Origin: Mesodorylaimus sp. YZB2_4
Lineage: Eukaryota > Nematoda > Enoplea > Dorylaimida > Dorylaimidae
DNA: 64,000 nucleotides
Direction of reading: 5' to 3'
NCBI GenBank assembly: GCA_030248295.1
Contig: JASANH010000933.1
Location: 1-64,000, forward strand
Part shown: in pieces, positions 10,965 through 22,636 of the stretch
Position numbering within the stretch: position 1 is the stretch's first letter
Layout: each line of letters opens with the position of its first letter
Notes under the pieces: model-generated
What the model saw: the letters and a program-made list of their open reading frames with translations, nothing else
The model's database searches: none
Told to the model about the DNA's origin: nothing
Program-made: the position numbers and the translations under genes

Positions 10965-13900
10965 TCAATACGCGCACTCGTGGATTTTCTTGCCTAAAAT
11001 TCAAAAAGTTCCAGGTAATCGTGAACACGCAATTGAGCCAATGCAGCAGCTTACTTTTCAGTATTCTGCAATAGGAACTGAGCACGACTGCAAACGCAAT
11101 GATGAAGAATGCATTACCGACGCCCAAAACGATGGCAATCACTAAAATGCAATGCAATGTCGCCATTGATGCCTGGCCATTTCATGTGTCAAGGAAATAT
11201 AGTGTGACCAGCGCACCCAGGCGACACGAGACAGGAAACCATGTCTCTTGGGCTCAAAAACTCCGACTGGAGCAAGGCAAGTCTCGCGACTATACGTGCC
11301 GTAGAAACATCAACCAGGTAGGGGAGTATCGATATCCCGACCGCCAGGAATGCTTGGTTACATGTGCGCAGAACCAGAGTGCCCTTGTGGTGTGGGTGGC
11401 TCACGATCAGTGTATCCTATATATTTGCATATGGAATGCACATTCCCGGGCAGTCAGGAGATGCATACTCCATACACCATAGCGCCATGGTCCAGTATCC
11501 CCATGATAGGCCTAGTGCTTTCACCATTACCCATACTATTAGTCAATTTGCAACCCCCGCATTCGCCCTTACTCGTGGCAATTTGGCTAGAGGTGTTGCA
11601 GGGTGTAACTGGGTCCAGTGCAGCTGCTAGATCAGTGGACTGAGGAGCACATTCGGCGAACCAATCGGAAGGAACATTTGAACCAGCTATTTTCACGAAA
11701 GTGGCCAAATCACATTCGCCACTCGGCTGATCATCGCAGCCTTTGACTACCAGTCGAATGGGTGGTTTCGTAGCCCAGGTTTCATTCAAGTACCAAGTCT
11801 GTAAGACAACATGCAGATGGTCACTTGCACAGTATTCTGGTATTTTGTGTTGTGGACGTGTGGCTCCATGCCCCCACGGCGTTATCAGTACTGATAGCTG
11901 TGCACTGAACTGGGTACTAAAACAGAACCTTTACAGAACAGGACTACTTCATTACACTTCTTCCGCTTTAATTGCTTATCACATAGCGTGCCAATAGCGT
12001 AGTGCAACTGTGGTCGACAGACCTGAGAGAGATCAATCCACTCACCCGTTCCCACTCACGACGGTGACCTAACCGCGGGTTAGAGTAGCCAGACTCACTA
12101 TGTAACGAAGCCTGGCAGGCGTAGGAGGGAGGTGGCCGATCGAAGTCGGCGGGAAAACGGGCAATTCTTGCGACGATACCTACGGCTGAGACATCAACCA
12201 GAGAGGTTGACGTCTCCCAGCCATGGGAGAGTATCGATTACTCTCTCCCACTCGCCATGGCCTACCAGGCACGAGGGTTACAAACTATCAGTGTCAGTCA
12301 AGTCCTACTATGTCCACGGCCAGAACTGGTTCGCATGCAGCAGGTGTCCACACCTGGCCTATAGATTACCCCTAACCCCTCCAACCATTACCTCGACTGT
12401 GAAGGCCCTCGGTTTCTTTTCATGCAGCTCGAACAGCACAGCACTGGTGTAGGGAGGAACTCGGCCGTTGTATGCTCCCAGGTTTTCCAGCAAGGCCTCG
12501 AGTGTAAGGTCGTGCTGAAAGGATAATGACGCAAGAAAGTCAGCATCTGTGGTCTGGTCGCCTTACTGCAGAGTATACGTAGTATTTCAGTTGATGAGGC
12601 CGGATCTCGTTCGGCCGATTAGCTTTCTGATCGAATCGGTTGGCTATGTCATTGAAAAGGAGACCTGATTTTGAGAACCAGAAAATCAAATGAGCGCGGA
12701 AAGGAAATGGTAGTTAAAGCTTACTGCCTCTGAATCTCTGAATCCTTGGATCGTGGTAGTAGAAGGTGGATGACAAATCTGTAAGCTCAGATAGTCGGTC
12801 GAAAATAGAGTCTGTCACCCACGCGGGCGCTGTGTGCGTGTCGTTGTGGATTCTCTGGTAAACAAAGTTGGTGAGTCAGGCGGATACTGCAAGGTTGTTT
12901 TCGACCCCAGCCAGTGTACATGTTTTTCCTAGTGCCCCCTTGCAGCAGTCTTATCAGCAATGACATTAGAAGCCTCTTGGTGTCTCACGGATAACAGCAG
13001 CCATAAAATCCTTGCCCTATCCTAGGGGTACTAGGACAAAACAGTGGAGGCCGTAGCCGCAGAAACGAACCCGCGTACAGGACGCCTCGTGTATCGTTTA
13101 TTTATCCAACCAGACACAAGGGCTCACAATTCAGAGGGCGGCCGCACGTGTCAGTCCTGACGGAGGTTCTGATGGTCCTGGAACTCGATACCAGTCACCG
13201 CCCAGTTCCTGCAAGCCAAACCAGTAATTCGGCTCGATCTCGCTCTCGGCCTCGCGTCTGGCCTTGACCTAGGAGAGGCAGACCATTTCCCTGCATCAAT
13301 GCACTGATGGGCGCAGATAAGGTATGCACGCCCATTACATCCATCATCCGAGCTTCCTCAAACGATGAATGACTTCCTGCTGAGGACCCCGCTTGGAGCA
13401 CTGGGCGGAGCTTCGACGGTATTGGGTGAACCACAGGGCCTAGCGTGTAAGGTCTAAGATGAGCTATGGTTTTAAGAACCGGTCTCCGTTGCTAGGGTTC
13501 GAAGCAACGCTGCACCAAGCGATGTAGTAATGACGCACGCCAGGATCCACTGGACCACTGATAACTAAGCTGCCCAGTATCGCATTCAACTGTGCTAGCT
13601 TCACTCGCGATCAGCCTTACCTCGCAATTCAGTGGATCCCACACGTCCCAAACATCGTCGAGTGGTATTCTTCTCATTCCAGTCATGTTCTTGAGAAAAT
13701 CCAAAAAATCTTTGTTTTCGTATTCGATCTGCTGGACTTGAGGAGAAGACATGACTTGGTCATAAATCTGGTCTTCCTTCGGGCAAGACAAGTCCATGTA
13801 CAGCATCTGTGTGCGAACACTCATCATTATCTGCCGCTCCATATGTGACAAAGAAAAATACCGGATCCGTTTCTAATGGCTGACTGTGTATTGGAATAGG

Positions 13901-15077
13901 CTGCCAGAGGGAGATACCTGGCAGCACGTCCACTTCTCTAGGATACATTCCAGCCAAATTGGACAAGGCGCTCATAATTGTTCTGTTATAGTCAGTGCTG
14001 CGGATGTAGATCTAAAGTATGCTGCAAGTGCCTGCGAGGCACGGAAGATGGATGGGAACCACTCACTTCTTTCGCACTGTAGTTTGCGGAAAGGAAGCCG
14101 TAGTCCAGCACATACCGCTGTCTTAGATATGCACCCAGGTGCTGATGCTGTCGCATTCCTTCCTCAAAACAAAAATTTTGCAATAACTGCACTTGTACTG
14201 AAAGCAAGTTCGTACTTCGCTCAACTCTCCAAACCCTTGCGGCCAAGTAGAATCACCATTTCCAGTGTCAGTCGGAAATGTGCCACCAGATGGCGCACGG
14301 TCGCCGTGTCTCCATACCTAAGATGGGCGTGGTTAGTCAGAGCAGGCAGGAGGTAAAATAGAAGCTGGAAGCGGTCCAAGTGAAAGTAGGTGAAATGATA
14401 AGACTCTGTGCCAGGGAGATAATGAAAGCTCATGGCCCTGTTGTCAGAACTCGGTGGTGTGATGCGTGTACACCATTCGACTGGCTAGAGGGAGGTGCGG
14501 GTTCGATCCTCGCCAATTGCCCCCATTTTCCATTAACTTGCATTCCTGTTTCAGAATTTTGCGTCTGTCTGCTTGAGTGGCTGGTTGAACAGGGAAAGTA
14601 GGATTGGGTGAAGCTATTATTGCGGAGCTTGCTCAGTATGAACAGGCAACGGGGGTAGCCATGAGTCATGTGGCAGAGGGCATGGGTTGGGACACCTGTG
14701 CCATTTATGATTCGCACAGCCTGGTAGAGAACATGACATGATCTCACAATGTAGCCTAACATGTACAATGACAGAACAGTGGGTAGGGTCTCGAACTAGC
14801 CCAGAGCTCTGTGGATGCACCCTCCAACCAGGCAATCAGTCGTGCTCAGACAGCTCTTTTGCACGATTCTTCGTTTTCAGGTAACAGAAAGCAAGGACCA
14901 AGGAAACAAACATTGACTATGGAGACAATCTTCCCCCAAGTCGCTTTCAAGCAGCGCTTACAAGATAGTTGAGCGCAAGAAGAAACTGCTTACCACATTT
15001 ACGAACCGCAAAGAAGTTTCAGTTGCCTGAGCTAAGACAGGGCATAAAATGGATGCAACCCAAAAAAGTGACCACAT
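10965..15077 (-). CDS. Histidine acid phosphatase, lysosomal ACP2-like
   Basis: Spliced exons reproduce the family from end to end. Exon 1 (15077-14994) gives a signal peptide, MWSLFWVASILCPVLAQA, then TSLRFVNV. Exon 2 (14317-14216) gives the catalytic VWRHGDRAP. Next come EGMRQHQHLGAYLRQRY (14162-14067), IYIRSTDYNRTIMSALSNLA (14011-13862) and SCPKEDQIYDQ to WDPLNCE (13806-13621). Then 12854-12725 and 12664-12567, the proton-donor motif YSAHDLTLEALL (12514-12392), and VKGCDD..CDLATF to PSDWFAEC (from 11798). A membrane segment (about 11166-11046) precedes a short basic tail. The enzyme hydrolyses phosphomonoesters; the C-terminal anchor suggests a lysosomal or surface membrane form. Joins up to 11798 keep frame exactly. 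The junctions linking the last three coding pieces are uncertain, so the stop at 10965 is tentative. Several introns are ~53-57 bp, but those at 14.3-15.0, 12.9-13.6 and 11.8-12.4 kb are longer. Confidence 0.88.
11199..11363 (-). mobile_element. Short TIR element R1, copy 2 (intronic)
   Basis: It is bounded by GTGACCAGCGC and GCTTGGTTAC, and contains the minus-strand forms of the R1 blocks: AACTCCGACTGGAGCAAGGC, GAAACATCAACC and GAGTATCGAT. It lies within the 3' part of the acid phosphatase gene, apparently in an intron, and has no coding capacity. Confidence 0.6.
12101..12280 (-). mobile_element. Short TIR element R1, copy 3 (intronic)
   Basis: It begins at TATGTAACGAAGCCTGGCAG and ends at ACCAGGCACGAGGGTTAC, so the termini are inverted copies of each other. 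Internal blocks CCGATCGAAGTCGGCGGG, GAGACATCAACC and TATCGATTACTCTCTCCC match the other R1 copies. It sits inside the ~590-bp intron between the AHDLTL exon and the TWYLNETW exon of the acid phosphatase, accounting for about a third of that intron. Confidence 0.65.
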
Positions 15078-16873
15078 TCCTGCCGCTCCTAAAATATAAT
15101 ACCCATGCCGATCCTACTTAAAGATCAGCCGCATAAGAAGAGGCTTACTCGTCCTTTCCCTGCCCGAACTTCTAGCCCAATCTCGCAGCTCTAGTCAACT
15201 CGGTAGTTTGACTTGGATGATAAGCGGATTATGAAATCTAAAAATGACGACAGTAATTTCGGCGTGCAGAGCTAAGTGGGAGCGACGGCACGGACTTGCG
15301 TGCACAGCTTTTTCTAGCTGCATAATGCGCAGCGTTGGACGGGGCAGATGCTTATCATTAGAACGATGCAGTAGCTAAATCGGGTGTCAGCCATTGTAGC
15401 GAGAGAAGCGTTGTGTAAGCGTATAATTGAAGAGAGAATGAGCGAACCGACCGCTCGGGTCGGTCGACGATGAGAGACTTGTTACACTGTCTTTACAAAC
15501 AAAGATAAGCAGACGACCTTTCTGGTCAGCGACAGAAACGAAAAAAAGGACCTACAGGGAAGTGAACTAAGCATGAAAGGGAAGAGAATTGTATCGTAAA
15601 GTCCCACATCGACGATGCTTCTCCTGGGCTGTAATGTGATCATCCATCGCTAACGCAACAACAATTCAGACTCCTGACGCATGGCTATGCTGCACTTGAG
15701 AATTGGTTTCCCCATCGAGGCAGGACCAATTTTTGCCTCCGTGTGGACCGCATTTGTTTATAATGTTTGTTGTTCCTCTTGCACGATGGTCAATTTTCAC
15801 TAAGTCTCGCTGAGCTTGTGCTGACACTTGCCGTGAAGGACTCGCCCTACTGAGGAAATAGAAGTCCAGCGAGATGATATACAGTCGACAATCGAACACT
15901 GGTGGGGTAAAAGACCATACATCATTCCCCGGGAACCAGCGTCCGCTTAAACTGAGGTGCCTCGAGTAGAGATACTGTTGTGAGAGGTGTGCAGCCCAGG
16001 ATGCTGCGGCCACAGTGGTGCAGCTGTTCGGCATTTGTCTCTCCGTATTGCTTGGGAGCGAGTGGCTGGACTCCTAAGTTCAATCCTTGGTGACGGATTT
16101 CTGTTTGCAAGCCATAAACTTTCGTTGACCTTGCACGCCGCGACTCACCTGGTATCTTCTAGCTTATAGCACCTCGACGACGTCTGGCTGCCAATGGCCA
16201 ATAATTATGGCCTAACGTCCTATTAAACAGTCTTCCATAAAATAGACTATGAGCGCGTGATTTGCTTTTACCTAGCATACAGCATGTGTGGACAGGACGA
16301 GGTTTCTGCAGTTGTGAGGATGAGAGGCTCAGCTGCGATGTGCGTGGGGAAACGGTATTCCCCATCACACCTGGCAGCGTGTTGGTTGACCCACGATCCA
16401 ATCATTGCGTGTACTGTCTCTTCACCATCGAGTGAGCATAAGCGTTGGCGATGCGGTAAAACATGAACACGAATCGCGTTTGGCAACTTTTTTAAGCCGC
16501 GCTAAACAAATTCACAGCAAAGCCTTCATTGCACTTGTTCACATGGTGCACAAACTAATTAACATTGTCTTCCGAACAAAAGCGAAACATATCATTGATG
16601 AAGCTAACGTGGTTGCACTGCGACCAGCCTCTCACTAACATCCCCTTAGGGTGACATCAGTCTGGGAATGAACTCGGTTCGATAACGTTCCTCAAACTTG
16701 AATGAATAACCTTGCATAATTTCTAAAACGAAAGATTATTTTTAGTTTTGTACACTTCCTGCCATCTGAGTGGACACTGCTCCTGCTTCGCCCCAATGAC
16801 TATAAGCCTGTCCTTGTACCGATGGCTGTGGGTGGATCTAATAAGAGTATCCTGCTTTCACTTTTAATCAGCC
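15078..16873. other. Intergenic with one repeat copy
   Basis: No gene is supported. It holds one copy of repeat R2 (see 16048) and short frames only. Confidence 0.4.
16048..16165 (+). repeat. Repeat R2, copy 1
   Basis: About 115 bp beginning GCTTGGGAGCGAGTGGCTGG and containing TTGACCTTGCACGCC and GACTCACctGGTA. It matches 46509-46625 in the same order with scattered changes. No coding content and no clear termini are visible; origin unknown. Confidence 0.5.
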
Positions 16874-17785
16874 TCACTTTTCTGGCCGACCGTGAGAGAC
16901 TTCCAGTTTCTCAAGGACTCCCATTAATTTATTTACTTGATTCAATCCCAAAAATTTTTCAAACCGGTCATTGCCAATTTCATGTTGAAAATCTAGCATA
17001 AACTGTGTGGTAGCTAAATCAGCTAGATGTGCAGCTTCTCCGTGCAAATATCCGTGAGGGGAGCTGCTTTGGTCCTTATTTATACCACCAATTGGTGGAT
17101 CGAAAGAGCCCGCGTCGAAGTAATCGCCATGACTGCATTTCATAGGCTTTTTCCGCATAGGCTGTCCTTCTAAATCCTTTTCGCCTTTAAAAAAAGTAGT
17201 CGTCAATTTGTCAGTGATGACATTATCAAAGCAATGGCCCGTTGGTTCAGGGCACGGTTTACAAGTTGGTGTGTTCGGGTCGGCCAAAGGGACACCAAAA
17301 TCGTTGCTGTAACCCAAACCAGGCACGGGTATTGTTTTACCCATTTCAACCCAGTTCGAATGACTGTAGAAGTCTTGCACAGCATGCAAAGCTATGCCGA
17401 TTTCCATCCTAGCTCGTTTAAGATCGTCTTGATCGATGGCAGCAATTGCCTGCAAGCGTCGATCGACCAGATTAGCTAATGATTCGGCGAACATTTCAGA
17501 ATCGAAATGGAGCCAAGCTTTCAAATACATGACGTCATCAGTATCGGTTAGTTGATTGCCATGCACGATATCTTGCACGGCTTTCTTATAAGGAGGTAGT
17601 TTTATGACACATCCAGCGTGATATACTCGATCCCTATCCAAATATTCTCTCACAGCTCGCTCTATACCATCTTCAGTTATCGACGAATGAGTCCTGTCCT
17701 GATTAACCGGAGGTTTCCATAAAAAGCATAAAGCGATTCCAGGAATGGACAGTAAGTTGAAGATGAGAAACACGCGTCTGGCCAT
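16874..17785 (-). CDS. Secreted Het-C-domain protein 1
   Basis: A 303-residue open frame starts with a hydrophobic signal peptide (MARRVFLIFNLLSIPGIALC) and consists almost wholly of one Het-C/VWA7 N-terminal domain. Landmarks shared with its three neighbours: THSSITEDGI, NQLTDTDDVMYLKAWLHFDS, ALHAVQDFYSHSNWVEMG, ADPNTPTCKPCPE, CSHGDY, PIGGINKDQ, SPHGYLHGEAAHLA. The His/Asp pattern, above all HAxQDFYSHxNW, recalls the helical zinc-dependent phospholipase C/S1-P1 nuclease fold, so metal binding is an inference. Paired Cys residues fit a secreted protein. The frame can be read through to the stop at 16874; a GTAAAT after LGLNQ matches the position where two neighbours splice, so a spliced tail remains possible. 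No vWA domain follows. Confidence 0.85.
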   Translation of the reverse strand: MARRVFLIFNLLSIPGIALCFLWKPPVNQDRTHSSITEDGIERAVREYLDRDRVYHAGCVIKLPPYKKAVQDIVHGNQLTDTDDVMYLKAWLHFDSEMFAESLANLVDRRLQAIAAIDQDDLKRARMEIGIALHAVQDFYSHSNWVEMGKTIPVPGLGYSNDFGVPLADPNTPTCKPCPEPTGHCFDNVITDKLTTTFFKGEKDLEGQPMRKKPMKCSHGDYFDAGSFDPPIGGINKDQSSSPHGYLHGEAAHLADLATTQFMLDFQHEIGNDRFEKFLGLNQVNKLMGVLEKLEVSHGRPEK

Positions 17786-18248
17786 TGCAGTCGGTTGTGC
17801 CCTGAATGGCGGATATCAAGCCGGTATAGCTCCCTAAAACGAAGAGGCGTCTGAGTTAGTGTTTAGGAGATTCGGTTTCATTATTTTTGGTGAAAGTCGA
17901 ACTTGAAAAACAGGTTTGTATCTTCTGTGCACTGCATTTTGAACAAGTTCTCACAAACTAGTGGGTGTAACCAGCAGCAAAGAATTTAAACTAGAAGCGT
18001 GCGTCACATGCCTTTCTCAGACCAAGTTTATAGGAGCATGACGTTTTCTCGTGCACTAAATCTGTCAAAAGTATGCCATAAGCAGCAGCAAAAGCAAGTT
18101 CGCCAAACCAAACTTAAACACCCTTTCAATTATTTATTGCACATTTGCAGCAGGAGTCGATCCTACCTTCAACGTAGGCTACAATTTTTAAATCTTGACT
18201 CATTCACCCACTGATATACCCACATATATTTTGCTCCCACACCACCTA
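17786..18248. other. Intergenic, no gene recognised
   Basis: Spacer between two tandem Het-C genes. Only short frames; no repeat recognised. Confidence 0.4.
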
Positions 18249-19415
18249 CTAACAGCCAAATACCAAAGTCATTATGGCACTGACGTGGCTAAATAAGACG
18301 ACGCCTTCCATTAGCTTTAGCTCTGCCCCTTGTGGCACTCTTGTACTGACCACGAGCTTGAGGGGGGATCCTTCTCTTACAACGTTAGTTGTTCTGCTCT
18401 TCGAAGGCCGACGAATCGGGTCATCCCTGGCACGCTTGGGTGGTAAGGATCTGCCAGTCATGGGTACTTTAGGAGCAGGAGTGGCCTTGCTGCGGTCGCA
18501 ATTTGTCTTTTTGCCTTGAAGAGCGCTGGTCTGAAAATAAAATGATTTGCACAGTAACTTATTGCTTACACAAGGCAGTTTTGCCTCAGTTAATCCCAGC
18601 AAAATTTCAAAGCGTTTGGTGGAGATCGTTTGACCAAAGCTCTTTATGAAGTCAGCAGTTGCCCATTCGGCTAATCGGGCCGCTTCTTTATGCAGCGAAC
18701 CATGCGGCGATCCAGTTTGGTCCTTGCTGATACCACCGATGGGATCTTTTCTCGATCCTTCATCGTACCCGCCATGATTGCACTTTCCTTCCGGCTTACT
18801 GATTTTGTTCCACTGAGTGTCACTCTCGTTTAGGAAGTAGCCACTGGTCAACTTGTCTGTGATCAAATTTCCAATGCACCCGGATGGTTCATTGCAAGGT
18901 TTACACGTGGGAGTATTCTTATCAGCCCATAGCACCCCGAAATCTCTCGTAGTCCCTAGTGTGCCAATGCTCGGACTCGTCTTCCCTAATTCTATCCAGT
19001 TTGTATGACTGTAGAAATCCTGGACAGTGTGCAAGGCGTGTCCGATTTCCTTCCTGGCTTGTGTGACATTTCTTGAAATGACCTCTTTTGCCTTCTTTCG
19101 TTTCGAGATCAAATGATCGACGGCTTCATTGTACATTTCGGCATCAAAGTGGTAATGAGCTTTCCAGTACATGTTCTCATCGAGATCAGTTAAATGATTG
19201 AAGTACATCAGGTCTTGGATAGCTTTTTCATGTAGTCTGGACTGGAGTGCGCAATCAGCCAGCGCCGGATTCTCTTTATAATAAAATTTTACAACTTGGC
19301 CGATCCCATTTCGAGTGATCGAGTCGTGAGTGGCGTGGCCGGGCTGATAACTGAATGGATGGGCAAGTTGAGTGAAACAGGCGATGCAAAACAGGAGCAA
19401 CCTGTGCTTGAACAT
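18249..19415 (-). CDS. Secreted Het-C-domain protein 2 with basic tail
   Basis: The chosen start at 19415 gives a signal peptide (MFKHRLLLFCIACFTQLAHP); the frame stays open further upstream, but that part is not signal-like. The Het-C domain follows: HATHDSITRNGIG, HLTDLDENMYWKAHYHFDAE, ALHTVQDFYSHTNWIELG, NTPTCKPC, CNHGGYDEGS, PIGGISKDQTGSPHGSLH. After LLGLTEAKLPC the frame continues to a Lys/Arg/Pro-rich tail (NCDRSKATPAPK, SLPPKRARDD). A 39-bp stretch near 18532-18570 has GTAAGC and TTTTCAG ends and a length divisible by three, so it could be a very short intron or be retained. The tail resembles that of copy 3. About 388 residues unspliced. Extracellular role unknown. Confidence 0.82.
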   Translation of the reverse strand: MFKHRLLLFCIACFTQLAHPFSYQPGHATHDSITRNGIGQVVKFYYKENPALADCALQSRLHEKAIQDLMYFNHLTDLDENMYWKAHYHFDAEMYNEAVDHLISKRKKAKEVISRNVTQARKEIGHALHTVQDFYSHTNWIELGKTSPSIGTLGTTRDFGVLWADKNTPTCKPCNEPSGCIGNLITDKLTSGYFLNESDTQWNKISKPEGKCNHGGYDEGSRKDPIGGISKDQTGSPHGSLHKEAARLAEWATADFIKSFGQTISTKRFEILLGLTEAKLPCVSNKLLCKSFYFQTSALQGKKTNCDRSKATPAPKVPMTGRSLPPKRARDDPIRRPSKSRTTNVVREGSPLKLVVSTRVPQGAELKLMEGVVLFSHVSAIMTLVFGC

Positions 19416-19496
19416 GGTACATAAAAATGACAGATACAGCTTCCTGGTAGCAAGGACAAGACAAATATGTGGGACGTCTGCTGCACTTCTGTGCAT

Positions 19497-20228
19497 GTGT
19501 TTTGACGCCCATACTTGATAGGAATTGAGGCACAGAATTCAGGATGAAAGCAAAGAAGGATCCAGACTCCAAATGAGCCTGCTACCAGACGCCTCATTAT
19601 GACACCGATGACGTTTGCTTCATAGATTTCATGGAGCTTGGAAAGGCGATTTCCGCATAATCAATACATTGCGTAGAGATTCAGAGTCTATGGGAATCAA
19701 ATCTCGATTTTATGCTCTGACAAACCCTGTGCTTCTGATATCATGCCTTGCATCTCCATTTTTCATGGATTCAGGGAGCCCCAATATGCCGGGGGGATTC
19801 CATGTTAGCTGGGCATAGATTCCGTGCGGCCCATAGGGAAGTGGAGTTAGCTAATAAGACAGGCAGTGTTGGGTGTCGAAAGATCCGGCGCAGGATGCCC
19901 CACCTGATGGCATGGGGCTTTCATGTCTCCTGTGGGTCGACAAGCAAATCACGATAACAAGTTTATGCTCCACTCCACATTGTGGATGAGAATAGAATAG
20001 TCACAGAGCTAACAATAAGCCTTCATAGCAGTTTATAAATTAGTGATCAAGCGAGCAAGCAAGCATAAAAAATCGGATGCATAGCATGCACACTGTCGCA
20101 GTGCTGTCATATCACAAACTAAGAAAATAATTTGACAGAAGCACACGATGCTCTCAAATCATGCTGTCTATAATGTCAGTCACTCAAGAGCTTCTGTGAG
20201 ATCAAAGGCAGCTAGTTTTTCTGGCAGC
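19497..20228. other. Intergenic, no gene recognised
   Basis: No coding signal is supported. A GC-rich patch at about 19770-19930 has two loosely similar direct blocks (GCCCCAATATGCCGGGG and GATGGCATGGGGC); their nature is unclear. Confidence 0.35.
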
Positions 20229-21402
20229 CTACAGACTAAGTAATGCTCGAGCTTGAGGCGGAATCCTACTGCGAGTTACGACTGATCGTTGGACCCGTGG
20301 TTGGTTTGGCTGACCACCAAAATGTCGAGTTAGCATTTGTGGTAGCGGTGGATCATAGGCGAGTGACCTTTTCACTTTGGCGCTCTCCGTTTTAGGCGCT
20401 GGAGTGGTTTGATGAATGGCGGGAGATGGGGTTCTTGGAGTCGATTTGCAATTGGGCGTCTTCTCTGGCGACGCTTCGACCTGAACCGCAATTCTGGTTT
20501 CAATTACTCCAAAGACTGATACCAGTCCAATTCGAGCTTACCTGAATCAAACCCAGTAACATTTCAAAATTTTCTCCTCCAACTTCGCGACTAAAATCGA
20601 CCAGAAATTCCACAGTAGCCAATTCAGCCAGCCGGGCAGCTTCCTCGTGCAGATTGCCATGCGGCGATCCTGTTTGGTCTTTGCTGATGCCACCGATGGG
20701 AGCCAAGGCTGATCCGTCATCATACCCACCATGATTACACTTTCCCTTCTTCTTCACGATCATCTTTCCATCAGGGCCCTTCTCCTCTTTAAAGTATCCA
20801 CTGGTCAACTTGTCCTTGATCACATTCCCGTTGCATCCCCACACGTCTTTGCACGGCTTACACGCCGGATCCGATTCGTCCGGATCTGCCAGGGGGACAC
20901 CGAAATCCTTTGTTTTACCCAACGTACCCGGACTCGGTTCCTTTTTACCCATTTCCACCCAGTTGGTGTGACTATAGAAATCTTGGACAGCGTGCAAGGC
21001 TAGCCCGATCTCCCTTCTCGCAAGACTGGCGTTTCCTTGCTCTAAAGCTTCCCTTGCATTACGGCGCTTCTCGGCAAGATTATCGAATGCTTCTGAGAAT
21101 AGTTCTGAATCGAAATGAAGATGGGCAGTCCAGTACATGTCGTCGTCAAAGTCAGTCAAGTGATTGCCATCTACTATTTCTTCGATTGCCGCTAAATGAG
21201 GTTTGACTTGTATGGCGCATCCGACTAAAGCGGGGTTAGCTGTGAAATAACGCCTCATGGCCACCCGAATAGCATTTTCAGTGATGGATTGGTGAGTGGC
21301 GTGGGGTGGTATCCAACTGAATGACTGTCCTAGACCCGAAATGGCCAACACATAAAGCGATACCAGCACAAGCTTGCATTCCATATTTAGAAGACACACC
21401 AT
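20229..21402 (-). CDS. Secreted Het-C-domain protein 3 with Pro/Ser tail
   Basis: Two exons, 21402-20542 and 20480-20229, join in phase 0 (CAG|GTAAGC ... GGTTCAG|GTC) to about 370 residues. A start at 21402 or 21384 gives a signal peptide (MECKLVLVSLYVLAISGLGQ). Domain landmarks: HATHQSITENAI, HLTDFDDDMYWTAHLHFDSE, ALHAVQDFYSHTNWVEMG, ACKPCKDVWGC, CNHGGYDDGS, PIGGISKDQTGSPHGNLH. The second exon adds a basic Pro/Ser/Thr-rich tail (TPNCKSTPRTPSPA, PAPKTESAKVKRSL), with blocks shared by copy 2. The acceptor was chosen because the nearer AG gives an early stop. As with its neighbours, no vWA part is attached. Function unknown; extracellular by inference. Confidence 0.85.
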
Positions 21403-22636
21403 CTTTCGTAATGACAGTTTGCAGACTAGTCGAATAAGGAGTGGGAAAATATCGCATTTTAGGCAATGCTCAATGCGAAAATACATAGGCTTCCTAGAAT
21501 CACCAGCGACTTCTAAGGAAGCAAATGAATACGGCTTGGCGTAATCGATGACAATAGGATTATAGAAACCAGACTCGCTTTTCAAATTTTTCGCTCACAA
21601 GCGCACTGATCCAAACACACAATTCGAATGTGCTCACGGGTTTTTAAACTAAAATAAAGCACAAAATTACGTTTAGGCCCGAATGTAGGAGCCGAATTTG
21701 GGTGGGGAGGTAGGATGAAGATCATCGAACTTGGCGTCTAGACTACCCACCTCAACCGCCTATTAAAAAAACGGACATATTAGTCAAGGCCAACGCGCCA
21801 GGCCTTGTTGGGTATCCCACTTGAAGCAATCACGGATTTATTGGCGGAATTGGGTAGGCGCCGGAGGTGGCTTCACACCAACGCATGTGTTAGTGTTCGC
21901 CGGCGAGCTGCTTCCCCGGACGCGATTACGCACATATTTCATACGCCTATCCATCCGAATCGGAAAGCCGTGTCCCAGATGACAAGACGAACGACAATTA
22001 GTTTGATGTTACAGGCACGAAAACGTTTGAACTAGTTTAATGTGTGCTGTACAAGAAAGAACGAATTTAGGATCAAGGAGTCAATCTGGTGGGCCAGAAT
22101 GAGGCGAGACCGGTGAAGGAGTCTAAATGTGATACCTGGTTTGTAGTGGCATTGAATTGCGGTGGTTCTGCGCTCACTTCTCAAATGCTCTACACAACGC
22201 ACGTACGTATTACTCGGGCATCAATCATGCAGCTGTGTCCCATTTTAATATCAACTGGTTGCCTTGTGCAGTGGTTGAAGAATGAGAGGAAGGCACACCC
22301 ATGACTAAGTCAAGCACATTATGCGCAGCTCACGTCACTATAAAAATGCCTACACTATGCGTATTTTAAAAAGTCCAACATGGAGTGGCGTGAAAACGAG
22401 TTTAGTTCATACCGGATGCACACGTTGGTTTACATTTAGTGTGTAAAAATAAGTCACCTTGACTGAATGCGAACTGACGAGTCTTCGTGCCAACGCAATT
22501 ATTCTTTTGAAACTACCAAATAAGCATACTTAGTAAACAACAATGACCGAAACCAGTCAAATTGCTATACGTTATGTCACATTCCGTCTTCCCAGACAAT
22601 AGGCGGGTGCACAGCACTAAGTCGACCAGATGCCAC
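21403..22636. other. Intergenic, no gene recognised
   Basis: A long stretch between Het-C copy 3 and the VWA7-like C-terminal gene. Only short frames without family resemblance are seen. Confidence 0.4.

Noticed and set aside
14447-14520. tRNA-like segment with B box GGGTTCGATCCTCG inside the acid phosphatase intron
   Set aside because: No full cloverleaf or repeated partner was found; it may be an old SINE head but cannot be supported.
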